Source: Apostichopus japonicus
Lineage: Eukaryota; Echinodermata; Holothuroidea; Aspidochirotida; Stichopodidae
Assembly: GCF_037975245.1 (NCBI RefSeq)
Contig: NC_092562.1
Location: 14,577,521-14,641,520 of the forward strand
Length of the DNA: 64,000 nucleotides
Reading direction: 5' to 3'
Part shown: piece after piece, positions 11,037 through 28,000 of the stretch
Layout of the letters: each line of letters starts with the position of its first letter
Position numbering within the stretch: position 1 is the first letter of the stretch
Program-made: the position numbers and the translations under genes
The notes under the pieces: model-generated
What the model was told of the DNA's origin: nothing
What the model saw: the letters and a program-made list of their open reading frames with translations, nothing else
The model's database searches: none

Positions 11037-11555
11037 CATGGGCGCAGATCAGTCTTGGATAATGGTGGGAACGCGTGTCTGTTCTCTGATACTATCTAAG
11101 CGGAGCGCGACCATGGGTTTGGCAAATATAACTCCCAGATCGCTGGAAATAACACTTCCCAGACCCAAATGATGCTCCCAAACCTCTTTAAATTTTAGAT
11201 CTCATGGCTTAGAAATTTAGTTTGGGCGTCTGCAGAAAAAAAATCAGGGGACAAATAATCCAAGTGGACTTTTGTTTATACGATGGGTTTGGGGTCCTCT
11301 CACAGAAAACAATGACTGCCGCAAATGCGATTTCCGTCCAATATTTAACAACTGTGGATAAGTATAATAAAATGAGAACTGCTGCATGTCATTTGCATAA
11401 TGCTTGATCAAACTGCGCCAAAGTTCAATCCAGGTGAATTTAAAATGCAGCGTTTGGTCAAGACAAATTGGTGGGGACACGGAATATCATGTCCCCACCA
11501 CTGAAAAAGTTGGTGGGGACGCGTCCCGCTGTCTCCACCAGGATCTGCGCCCATG
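11037..11555. mobile_element. Nonautonomous terminal-inverted-repeat element (MITE-like), copy 2
   Basis: Ends CATGGGCGCAGATC and GATCTGCGCCCATG are perfect inverted repeats of 14 bp. The flanks read AGTTACGA on the left and AGTTAGGA on the right, a probable 8-bp target duplication with one mismatch, as expected for hAT-type elements. Confidence 0.65.
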
Positions 11556-11829
11556 AGTTAGGATACACAGATTCGGTTGTTATCGTTGTATTTTGTTTGA
11601 CTGGAGTTTTACACACATAGGAAAATATTACAATCCTAATTTCTAAGAGTTATTGTTAGCTGCATATATAATTGGCAAATAACTAGTTCATAAGGACTTT
11701 ATTTTCGTATCTTAATATATCCATTACAAAGACTGTCTTCCCACATATAGGGATTAATTTACGTTAATATATCAGTATGTTCATGTTATGAATAAATACT
11801 TTTACTACAGCCTAACACATTTTCTAGAC

Positions 11830-12419
11830 AAGGTTGGCGTATTATTCCTTGGGTATAAGCAATATTGGCTTCGTGATACAATGTGGTATATATCATTACA
11901 GATAATTTCTGGATTTCAACTCTTTCTTTATAATGTTCCTCTATTTAAAATAACCTCTTATGACATATGATATACGTATAAGTGCTCTTTTTTTCTTGTA
12001 TCTTCTTAATAATATCTGCACCCAACGAAGTTGGACGTACAATATATATACATGCATTTCCGAAGGGAGGTCTTTTTTGACGTATAGCTGTAAACACAAT
12101 ACCGCAAGAACGGAATGCTGATAGGCTACTTCGTTTCTTAATACCGTATATTGCGCATACTTTAGTAATATATTGCGAACATGGTGGTCAAAGATAATTA
12201 GAAACAGTTCTATAACAGAGACCGAGTCTTTGGGATCCAATCCCAAGTCCGTCTTGTTCAAATACCAAAGTTACCAGTTTTACAAACTTCTAAGTTTAAA
12301 TTTAAGACAGAAAATGTAACCTATGTTAATAGACGTTGGATCACAGCAAAGAGTATTAGGACCTATAGATATCCGTAATTCTTTCTTACCTGAGGCAACA
12401 CACTTATTTAACTCGCGTG
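11830..12419. other. Intergenic, no gene recognised
   Basis: AT-rich single-copy-looking sequence after the second TRIM unit. A 106-codon antisense frame (11941-12261) has no recognisable domain and is not called. Confidence 0.5.
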
Positions 12420-12655
12420 CAAAGCGATCTGGCCACAGTGTGTGATCTGTCACTTGCAGCCCTCTGTGCTGCCTCTGTTACTGTTCTGGTTCTGCTTATT
12501 TAGTTTTATTCTCGTAGCTGTTCACTTGTAGTTTACTTATTGTTTAATTATGTTTGTATTCACTATTGTTTTATGTTTACTGTCGATGGGAAGTAATTTC
12601 CGTTTTCTGTTTTCTGAAATGGACAATAAATTTTCTATCTATCTATCTATCCGTC
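12420..12655 (+). mobile_element. Probable 3' tail of a non-LTR retrotransposon
   Basis: The segment ends GAAATGGACAATAAATTTTC followed directly by a short TCTA repeat, the arrangement typical of LINE 3' ends with a microsatellite tail. No reverse-transcriptase coding remains, so the clade cannot be given. Confidence 0.4.
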
Positions 12656-14170
12656 CTTTTGACGTTCAGAATAGCCGGTGTGAAGGATCCGGTTCGTCGA
12701 CAGCCTTCCTTGATGGCTATAGTCGGCGGGGACATATGGCAATGATATTGCAGTGAGCCTTACATTAGTTTGCACTTAATAAAAGAATATGAACATATTA
12801 AAGAAAGGGTTAGATAGCGTAATAAAATCGTAAATACAACGTTATTTTTTTGGTGTAAATATAACGTCCCCATGCAGTCTACAAAATTTCGCAACTACAA
12901 CGTAACTTTGTAACGTTAATAAAACGTAAACGGTACGTAAATATAACGTTATAAAACGTAATTTTGTTAGATGGGTACACACAGAGACACACTCGGATTT
13001 ACTACTTCACAAATGCACAACCGACGTTTAAAGTACAACAGAAACACACATCACATGACAGATACATTAATATACAGACAAAAGCAATACAAAACATAAA
13101 CAGACATACAAACAAACGGAATGTGTGAGACAACATAGAACGTTATAAGACACAGATAAACATATAACTAGACAGACTTATAGGCACAATTTATGCTGAC
13201 ACAAACATACATATAAGCAAATAAATCCATGCAAACATACACTGACACACATAATCAGTGCAGACAGAACAAAAATATAAAAATACAGAGAAATAACCAC
13301 ACGTTTAAATCATCGGAAACTCATAAAAATATTCACACAATTCATCAGGATACACACACACACAGACACCCTCACGCACATACACACGCACACATAAACC
13401 CATACGGTATTAATAAAGTACCTTTGCAACTACGTGTACGGCTTCATTTGAAGTGAGTAAACAGGTTGATATTTTTCTAGGCTATATTGTATTGTCTATA
13501 TGCACTGGTGACGTCAAGATCAATACTTGTTGTGCATTAACAAAAGACTCTCCCCGACTGAACAATATCATCGCGAAGTGAGCCATGAAGTAAAACCGTA
13601 TACGCACAGTGCGTTAAAATTAGACTTTAGCAAATCTTGGCAAGTTATGTGCTATATTGCAACTGTACAGTACTTGTGATGTCGTACGATCTCCTGGGCA
13701 CGTCAGTGTTTTGAAAGTTGATATTTACGCCTTATTGTAATGAACTTTGTGTCGACTTTTAAGCAGAGATTCGGCGAGTGTTAAAAGTATTACACATCAG
13801 GACTCTTGAGTTCAAGATAATACGTTTGATATAGTTTCTCTTCTATGCTCTGCCAGGAGGCTATAGTTCATTCTGTACTGTGGTGAAAGACTTTAAGGTA
13901 ATATTCATATTTTTTTCTCGTAATAATTTATTATGGTTAGATTATACGCTGTACGATTACATATTTAAAAGTTAAACTGTGATCGACCAATTTATTTTTA
14001 ATTTGAGAGATCAATTTTAGTACTTTAGCATGACTGTGGCATAAAACATAGGCTTCAACATTCCTGGACTAGTTACTTTAACTACTGTGGCTTTGAAAGA
14101 AATATACCGTTGGGTATTTACAAAGTTTCTCGTGTTTTCTTGTGACTAGATTATATATGCTATGTAAAAG
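12656..14170. other. Intergenic with AACGT-rich and CA-rich tracts
   Basis: 12795-12965 repeats short AACGT, AAATATAACGT and AAAACGTAA motifs in both orientations. 13000-13400 is a CA/ACACAG-rich low-complexity stretch that creates a His/Thr-rich spurious frame. No gene is recognised. Confidence 0.55.
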
Positions 14171-14173
14171 TAA

Positions 14174-14250
14174 GAGGGTCTGACGTTTCGTTGATCCTAG
14201 CAGGATCTGTTAGGAGGATCCTGCTAGGATCGAAACGGTCAGGCCCTCTC
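14174..14250. repeat. Foldback inverted repeat (hairpin)
   Basis: The left arm 14174-14207 and right arm 14217-14250 are near-perfect reverse complements around GATCCTAGCAGGATC, extending outward through GTTTCG, CTGAC and AGAGGG, with a 9-base loop. It could be a short foldback transposon or a hairpin with a conserved sequence. No target duplication was identified. Confidence 0.75.
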
Positions 14251-15374
14251 CAAAATTTATATTCGACATCGCAGTAACACCATGCACTACACCATTTGTT
14301 TGAGAAATACTACTATGGCCGGTGGTATGACCCAATTATCGCAAACAAGTAGACCAGCTGCCTTGGGGAATTGAAGAGAGAGACAGAAAACATAACTTAA
14401 CCCATTCCATGACTATATTTTTGCTTCTTTGACTTTATCCTTATACTCTAGTAAATACATCACACATGCAATAGTACCATTGGGTACACAGACATCTTGT
14501 ACAATTATCGATATACAATTAAGAGGATTGAGTACAATAGCATAAGTAAGGAAATACCAGTTTGATTCACCAGCTGCACTATATCACCCCCCCCCCCCAA
14601 TCCCCAACTGCACAGACATTCCCTTTGGAGTTATTCAATTGCCTTGAGTTGATTTACATGAGCCCACCCGCTTAGTAATTACCGAAATTTGTACATTTTT
14701 GCTATATGGGAGGGCATAAACGCTTCATGAATGGGGATGGGAGGGCGGGGAGCAGTCACGTGCATAATGATTTCATTGGCGGGTGAGGGGTTTCATAAAA
14801 AGGGGAAGTGGTCCTTGGGTCTTTGCAAATATCTCCCATGTTAGGGTGGTGGGGGGGGGGGCTTACACCTCAAATGCCGGGGTACATCCTGAGGCATATT
14901 TTAGATTATAAAATTAGGTCGATATCATAATTATAGTTGCATGAACGCGTGAAAAACTTTGCTGTTTGTGCTCAAAATAAAGTGACAGTTTTCACAATTG
15001 TCGCAAATACACAAAATTGTTATATAGGCCTATACTTAACTTACATAACGCTTAGATAAGTATATAATTTCAAGCTGTAAATCTCCTTCAATTAAGGAGC
15101 CAAAAATCGAGCAATTACGGTGTCCAATCGCCCGTGAAGGCGAATGTGATGTAACCGATTAATGAAAAGTAAGTATAATTGCCGGAAAAAAATCAACTAT
15201 AAGTGGAGTTGTTATTTAACCGAAACTAACGACGTGAATTCACTGCTTCAATGTATCCGTTAAAAAACGTCGCACCGGTTTTCACAACCACAGTAAAGCA
15301 ATTATACCGTAAAAACACAGGTTTTACTAACAGTCTGCTTTATGACTGGATTATAGATAATATGGTACTATATG
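14251..15374. other. Intergenic, homopolymer tracts
   Basis: Contains a C-run near 14587 and a G-run near 14849, otherwise AT-rich sequence with no supported frame. Confidence 0.5.
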
Positions 15375-15382
15375 CACATACC

Positions 15383-15687
15383 GAAGGGCGTAGAAACCGG
15401 GGGCTGGGGCGCCAGCCCCCCCCCCCAGTGAAAAAAGGCAAGTCAGAAAACCCCTTTTTCATTTCCAAATGAGAAAAAAATCTCATTTGGAGCACCAAAT
15501 TGCATCTAAGGCCAGTTGAAAATGCAAAATTATTTACCAAATGTAGTGGGTGTTGAAGTGTGCTATATTGCACCAAGATGCATCTGAGGCCACCTGGAAA
15601 TGCAAAATAAATTATACCCCTCCCCCAGGCCGGCCATCAGCCTTCAGCCCCCCCCCCCCCACTCAAAAGTACCTCCCTACGCCACTG
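15383..15687. mobile_element. Nonautonomous hAT-type MITE, 305 bp
   Basis: The element is bounded by perfect 8-bp direct repeats CACATACC at 15375-15382 and 15688-15695. The right terminus reads CTACGCCACTG (inverted: CAGTGGCGTAG) and the left terminus GAAGGGCGTAG is a diverged match. An 8-bp target duplication and CAGTGGCG-type ends are hAT hallmarks. Inside, a segment of about 35 bp (GCATCTAAGGCCAG... and GCATCTGAGGCCAC...) occurs twice. Two long C-runs lie near the ends. No transposase is present. Confidence 0.8.
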
Positions 15688-15695
15688 CACATACC

Positions 15696-16135
15696 TGTTG
15701 TTATGTAAAGCCCTATACAAAACAATTTACTACCGTAATACGTATATAGTAGCGAATACAGCTGCATATCTAACTTAGTTAAAACCTTTTCAATTTATAT
15801 TGCATCACATGAACGGTACTTTTTTTTCGATATTCGAATTAGCCCTTATATTATACTTTCATATTTGCGCATCACCTCACATATTACCGATCATACATAC
15901 AGGACTTTGGTTAGCAGCATGTTTGACTTCTGTGTATACTGTTATCATAAATAGTTATATACACGGAAGTCGAGAGCCACTTGTAAGCCGGTCTATATGT
16001 TATATCTTTTGCATGTATATTCATGTTTGTTCCTCCTTCCTCGTTACGTATATAGATGCTATATAGCTACGGGCCTGTATATAGAAGCACACACACGGTG
16101 TTACACTCCTGTGTAGACGCTTGATCAATTTCTGA
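15696..16135. other. Upstream region of the PLA2 gene
   Basis: No exon recognised. A TATAAATA box lies at 16136-16143, about 30 bp before the PLA2 start codon. This close spacing would leave a very short 5' UTR, so an upstream noncoding exon joined at the CCACAG just before the ATG is an alternative. Confidence 0.35.
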
Positions 16136-16172
16136 TATAAATAATGCTCCACATTTGCTTCATCCACAGAAA

Positions 16173-21938
<5,766 letters not shown>

Positions 21939-24550
21939 GAAACTTGTTGTACTTTAAAATGAAGTTTAAGTTAGTTTTATTTACATTTAGAAAACGATAG
22001 GGAAAGGGGTAGGGTGGGGTAGGGTGGGGGGGGGGTATGTAGCGGAGCGTAAACGGAAGTAAACGTTGTGTGAAAACTTTAAATGAGGCTTTTTGAAAGG
22101 AAGTTTGGAACAGTTTAGAGTTTTGAAGAGTAGCGTTGGGAATTTGTTGAACAGCCTGTGAGAAAAGAGGTTTGGTTACAAATTACGAATATGAATCCAT
22201 ATCTTTAAATGTTAGATTATCGAGGTTATTCTTCCGATAGAGCAAGAGATCGATGTCGGTTCCCTAATTGTTTGCTCAGTGTTTCTCTGTACTGATATTG
22301 TTTTGACAAATTTCTATAATCATTTCAATTCCAAACTGAACTACATCTCTGTAGGCTACTATTTGTTGATAAAATGACAGAGGGCAGATAGAATTGGGTA
22401 AGGTTAGGGGTGGTAAACAACTTGGTTAACCGTCGACAATAAGCGATGAAAAGAGGTTTCTAGCAGGAAGACTCAATATGTATTATTTATACTTAATTTG
22501 AATACAAAATACCTATTGTTAACTCATTTTGCTTAGATTATGTCCATTTATAATTTTCAACTCGCTCTACATGTTTATGTCTGAATTAGATTATATTTTG
22601 TATTGAAAATTATAATTATAATTTGTAAATAGTCAAGTAAAAAGGATTTTAGCTTCACGTCATGTATATAGCATATTTTAACGCTCCTGAAGTTTGCCTG
22701 GGTTAACGATGACGTCATTTCCCGAAATAGATTCTCACGAGTCGATGATGCCATCGATCATTCCAGTGACGCATATTTCTCAATGGACAAGCTAGTTCCT
22801 ACATTTTCAGGTTTTCTGTTTGTTTGTTTTTAATTCTTGAGAAAAAAACAAAAAAGAGTCCCATCTTTTAATTGTACATAATGATACATTAACTAAGCTG
22901 AAATGCAAAGTCTTTCAATATTTTCATATTGTTCTGTAAACAGTTTTAGTTTTATGTTATTGTAACAAACAATCGTTTTGATGGGGTCGCAGTTATACCT
23001 AGTTTGTTATGCAAATTATACGAAAGATATGACAAATATACAACGAGAGTGGAAAGAAGGAAGTGCTATCTGTCAATGTGGCATCTTCGCACCAAGGACC
23101 CTACCCAATCGTAGCGGCACCTTGTACCCCAGTCAATATCACTCCAACAGGCAACGTTCACCCACCCTGCTTCATGCGGACATAAGCAGCTGGAAAGTCT
23201 CCTCACATAATTAGGTATTTACTTAAACAACTAGCACGTGTTTTGTGTTATGTGTCATTTATTAGTCAAGCTATAGGTAGGCCTGTTTTGCAATATTCGA
23301 AAGTTTTTATACGTAGTCACATATTTCAAATTGTTAGCAATGTCATACTACAAACAAAGATGCATCACTTTTGCACATGATATCAGTTTGACTGTAACTT
23401 TAATGATTTTAGATTCCTAAGAATGAGATTTTACAAATAAAATAGAAATAAATTAATAACATGTCATTCTTTTTTAATTTTACTCATACCACCTTTTCTT
23501 CAAGAAAACTGAGACCGTTTACTCCCGATTTACCTTTTGTGTATATTTGAGACATTCCAATTACGCTCTATACTGCTCAATTAAGTTGATAACGAAACCC
23601 TGACGGCGGTTATACATACATAATGCACTACCAACTTTACTCAAACCTGTTTTCAAAATGTGATCAAACCACAGGATTCTGCTTTGTACTGATCGCTTCC
23701 AGTATCGCTCTCAAACAAATCACATTCATATTTTTTTGGCAATCAATTTCTAGCTACAATAACTGGAGACACTACAAAAATACTAAATGACCCTCACCAA
23801 ATTTCAGAGCATATAATGTTGAGGATAGAGCCAGGGCAAGCACTTTTGGTTACTTCTGAACCTACAAAACCTAATTCAAAAGTATGGGGGCAGAAACGAA
23901 ATAGGGTTCGTAACTGCAAGATGGATATGTCATTTTCCCCACTAAACTTTCTCAATCATCCCCTGTCATAGATTTTATTGACGTAACTTTTGGTCATGGT
24001 GCCCCCTTCTATGTTTCTATTGGGGTAAGAGCAGTACAACCAGGGACGTACATACATCACCCGCCCCTAATTCTTTCCCAGTGAAGATCAAAAGTCGGTC
24101 TCAAAATTCAGTGAGCCGAATTCAGCGTAGTCTACACCCATGACGGGGAGAGTAATAAAACAACTGTAAAAATGAAAGACACCGAATCGTTCGCTCTGTT
24201 TCTTCTTTACGTGTCATTTCCTAGACTAAGGTAACACATTAAGCTAAAGAAATGCTAAAATTTTCGGGGACTGCCGGGACAAAGTGACCGACTTCGGTCT
24301 CAAAGAAGCTACTGAGTATCAATATCCCTCTCACATCCCTTTGAAATATGTAAATGCACGCCCAAGGTTCAAATGAACGATGAAAACCATTCCATTTATT
24401 TAGAATTCTGCCCTTGCAAACCAAAAAGATGACCTTAAATTTTGTATTTCGTAGTGTATGAATAGTTTATATATTTTATGCTTATTCTTGTGGTGGAAAA
24501 CTCCATATAAATGATATATCAATCATCCACACTGGTGTTCTCCTATCTCT
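21939..24550. other. PLA2 3' flank and intergenic region
   Basis: An AATAAA hexamer at 23436-23441 could serve PLA2 if its 3' UTR is long. A G-rich run lies at 22007-22036. Sequence near 22080-22195 weakly resembles the dispersed repeat family, with a shared GAGAAAAGAGGTTTG-like segment. Short frames such as 22978-23214 show no domain. No gene is recognised. Confidence 0.5.
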
Positions 24551-24890
24551 GGAAATGTGCCGAAAAGCAACAGGAGAACACTTTTTTTAAGATTGCTATC
24601 AAATTAAATCTGGGTTTTATGGCTTGGATGTCAGAGTAAACAAAAGTAAATTAATGTGGTGCAAAAATTGGGTTAATTGAGGCAATTTTAGGCCACTTTA
24701 GGCCTTCAACTGAGGAGCAGCATACGAAAATTGTTTGCTGTGGGTAAAGGTGTTTGTTTACTAAGTGACGATAACTTCAGGGTCTCATAGAGCAAAATCT
24801 TCATGGGCATGATATGGAAAATGGAAGGTGCCATGAATGGCCAGCATGTCAGCTATCCAGTGATGGATAGGGTTTAGCTAATTAAAACTT
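24551..24890 (+). repeat. Dispersed repeat family, copy C, upstream of GET3
   Basis: Diverged full-length member of the family seen at 1237-1571, from GGAAATGTGCCGAAAAGCA to GGATAGGGTTTAGCTA. It ends about 130 bp before the GET3 start codon, so it may form part of the promoter or 5' UTR. Confidence 0.75.
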
Positions 24891-25019
24891 TTTAATACTT
24901 CTCATTACTTTGACGATTTAGTGTGTAGTGAGGCAATTATATCCAGGATGCTACCTTGTGCAACACCGATAGTTTTTTGGCCCTGTTGGCGTCCATTAGC
25001 TTTGCAGGATTTACAGAAA

Positions 25020-28000
25020 ATGGCTACAAATAATGAGGTAGACGAGTTTGAGGACTTAGAGCCAACTTTGCGAAACATCATTGATCAAGAAACGTTGCGA
25101 TGGATTTTCGTCGGTGGGAAGGGTGGTGTGGGGAAAACTACTTGCAGGTTTGTAATCTTATAAGCCTAGTGAAATAAATACTATTGGCTAAGGCCAGTAC
25201 ATAGTGTAGACTACGTGACGTAGCATAAGCCCCACAATAACCAATCGTACCAGTTCTGCTACATAATTAAGGACCTAACAAAATTCTTACACTACAGATA
25301 GGGAAGATATTTAGTTAAAGATATTCTAGTTTAGCTAACTTCTGTGGTACTATCACATGCTCGCGTACTCTATTGTAGGATACAATCCTTTAAATTGTAG
25401 TAAGGCATTGTAGTTGACGATAGGATAGCAGTCATCTAGTCGCCACTGCACAGTATTATTATTACATACAATAGGCATCAGCTTAGGTCTACACAATATG
25501 TATGGAGAATATAGGATTTTGATGTTAGCTGCAGTCATTTTCATATTCTTAACGTCGTTACCTCATATAAAACTATATTTTTGTTAGATCATCTAAGACT
25601 AATTATACTGCACAGAAGCAAGAGAAACTTATCAGTTTGAAAACGCTTACAGAAATATGAATGTGTGCTGAAAGTGTTTTTCTTTCAATGTTTTTGGTGC
25701 AAGCAACTAACTGAAAAAAAAATGTACCTCATATTTTCAGCAATTTTGAAGATATTTTGATGCATTGTTGGAGTGGACAAGAAATTGTCAGATAGGAATC
25801 TGAGAAGAAATAAATCCTTTTGTTAATGTAGGAGACGTAATTATGTAGTTGTGGAGATCCAGATTAACTTTCCAATTCTATTAGAATTATCAGTATACTC
25901 CAAGAGTTGATGTATGTATGTATGTATGTATGTATGTATGTATGTATGTATGTATGTATGTATGTATGTATATGTGATCTTCCCGCAAGCAGGAACTCAC
26001 GAAAGAAGCCATGGAGGCTTGTAGACTCGCAAGCTGACCGAAGCCAATCTCTCGGCACACATCCATTTAACGTCCATGTCGGGAAGTTGTTATTGAACAA
26101 CACCCTTGCCAGACGACACACATCGCTGTCGGCGGGGAATCGAACCGGGGATCTCATGACTGGGAGACGCCGGCATTAACCACTAGGCTATACACTCCGC
26201 CTAGATGTGAAGCTTAAAGAAGCTGATGTGAAGCTTAAAGAAGTGTGCTATGACATTTTCATCATTACTCAGAGGAAGATTTACATTATAAGAAAAAGTA
26301 GCAATCAATAGGATTTCAAAAGGAAATCCAAATTTACAAGATTCTTAATCATTTTGTTTTTAATTCACAGTTGCAGTCTAGCTGTTCAGCTCTCAAAGCA
26401 TAGAGAAACTGTACTCATAATATCCACAGATCCTGCTCATAACATATCAGATGCATTTGATCAAAAGTTCTCCAAAGTTCCTGGATTAGTCACTGGTTTT
26501 CAAAATCTGTATGCAATGGAAATAGATCCAAATCTGGGTGTCGGAGATTTGCCGGATGATTATTTTGAAGAAGGTAAGAGAAATGAAAGAAGACGCTAAA
26601 TGGGATGTACAGCTTTAGTCTTGAAGGGTGTACTCCTTCCTCTCTTCACCAAGAAAGCAAATAATGGATGAAAAAATATAAACAACATAATGTTGGTTTG
26701 TAAGGTATCAAAGGTCATACATCAAGTTGCTGTGACTTGTTCAGTGTATTGTATTATCCCGCATCCATATTCCATTGTCAACAAGTTTCAGAAAGTTGAA
26801 TATTTCATTAATCTCAAGAATTAATATCATATCATATAATATCAATAATATGTGATGAAATACAAACTTGAAGCCGTAGCCCTAATTCTGTAGTCTTGTG
26901 TTGAAACTTGTTGCATTCTGTAAGTGATGAACGGAAAAGTACAATGCTGTTGATTTTCTGTAATTTTTAGGTTCTTATGGTTAATAAATATGAAATCTGA
27001 TATATGAGTTGCTAAGCTAATAGAGACATCTCTTTTGTATGGCGAGCCATTTTCCGTTTGCAATATGATAGCTTTCACCAGGTAATTAAGTGAAAGCAAG
27101 ATAGATCATAAGGTGTTGTGTCGCCATAGTACTGTAGTTCAATACCTTAAGTAGTTACTTTCCAAAGCAAAGATACACTCTCAGCCTAGATCTTTTGTAA
27201 CACTTTCATAGTAGATCTATGCAGCACCAACCGCAAATCTAACATTTGATTTTTTTTTTTTCATTTTTTATTTATTTTTTTTTTTCTTGAATTCTTTTTT
27301 CTTCTTTGCATGCAGATCCTCTCAACATGGGTAAAAAAGTCTTTCAGGAACTGTTAGGAGCATTTCCAGGGATAGATGAGGCTGTCAGTTTTGCAGAGGT
27401 CATGAAGTAGGAAACAAATGCAACATATTTTATAATAATTTTTTTATAATAATAATTTTATAATATATTTTATAAGCTACATAAACAGTGCTGTTGAATA
27501 GAAACTTTATTGTCTCTCAAGTACCAAGTCAAATAAGTGGTTTCCAGGAACTTTACCATCTGGTAATGTTGGATGACAACACTTTTGTATTTGAATATTA
27601 AAAAAGAATTTGTGACAAATAATACACCCTTAGTGTTGATCAGGAAGTTTCTTGTCTGTAATGTAACATACCAACACTAGTTTTGTCAGCAGCATTCCTT
27701 ATATGATAAAGTTTAATGACAAAACTTGTGTTTTTCAAACCTTTTTCTGATAGAGAAAGTTGCATATCTATGCTGATGTTGATCAGGAAGTTTCCTGTCT
27801 GTAATACAACATGCCAACACTAATGTTATCACTAATATTATCAGGTCCTAACAATACAGTGACATTTTTAATATGCATCTGTTTCAAGTATGAGACTGAA
27901 AATCGCGCATCTCATATGTTTCATATTAACATTATAACATTAAAAGTGAAGCAACTGAATTTTCAATTGGCTGAGATGTGAATTGACCAAGTTTCTATTT

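Larger units (their letters stand above)
6688..11829 (+). repeat. Tandem duplication unit 2 (TRIM duplicon)
   Basis: Collinear with about 415-5640 in direct orientation. Small deletions relative to unit 1 lie in the upstream repeats, after the gene (near 11120) and inside the terminal-inverted-repeat element, giving a slightly shorter unit. Confidence 0.9.

Noticed and set aside
13229..13456. 75-codon His/Thr-rich frame
   Set aside because: It lies in a CA-rich low-complexity tract; composition is explained by the repeat.
22978..23214. 78-codon frame downstream of PLA2
   Set aside because: No domain, no splice context and no supporting conservation visible.
24921..25019. Upstream in-frame ATG extending GET3 by 33 residues
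   Set aside because: The extension does not resemble the family N terminus; the ATG at 25020 fits better.
25907..26179. Frames starting with MYVC repeats
   Set aside because: They cover the tail and body of a minus-strand SINE.
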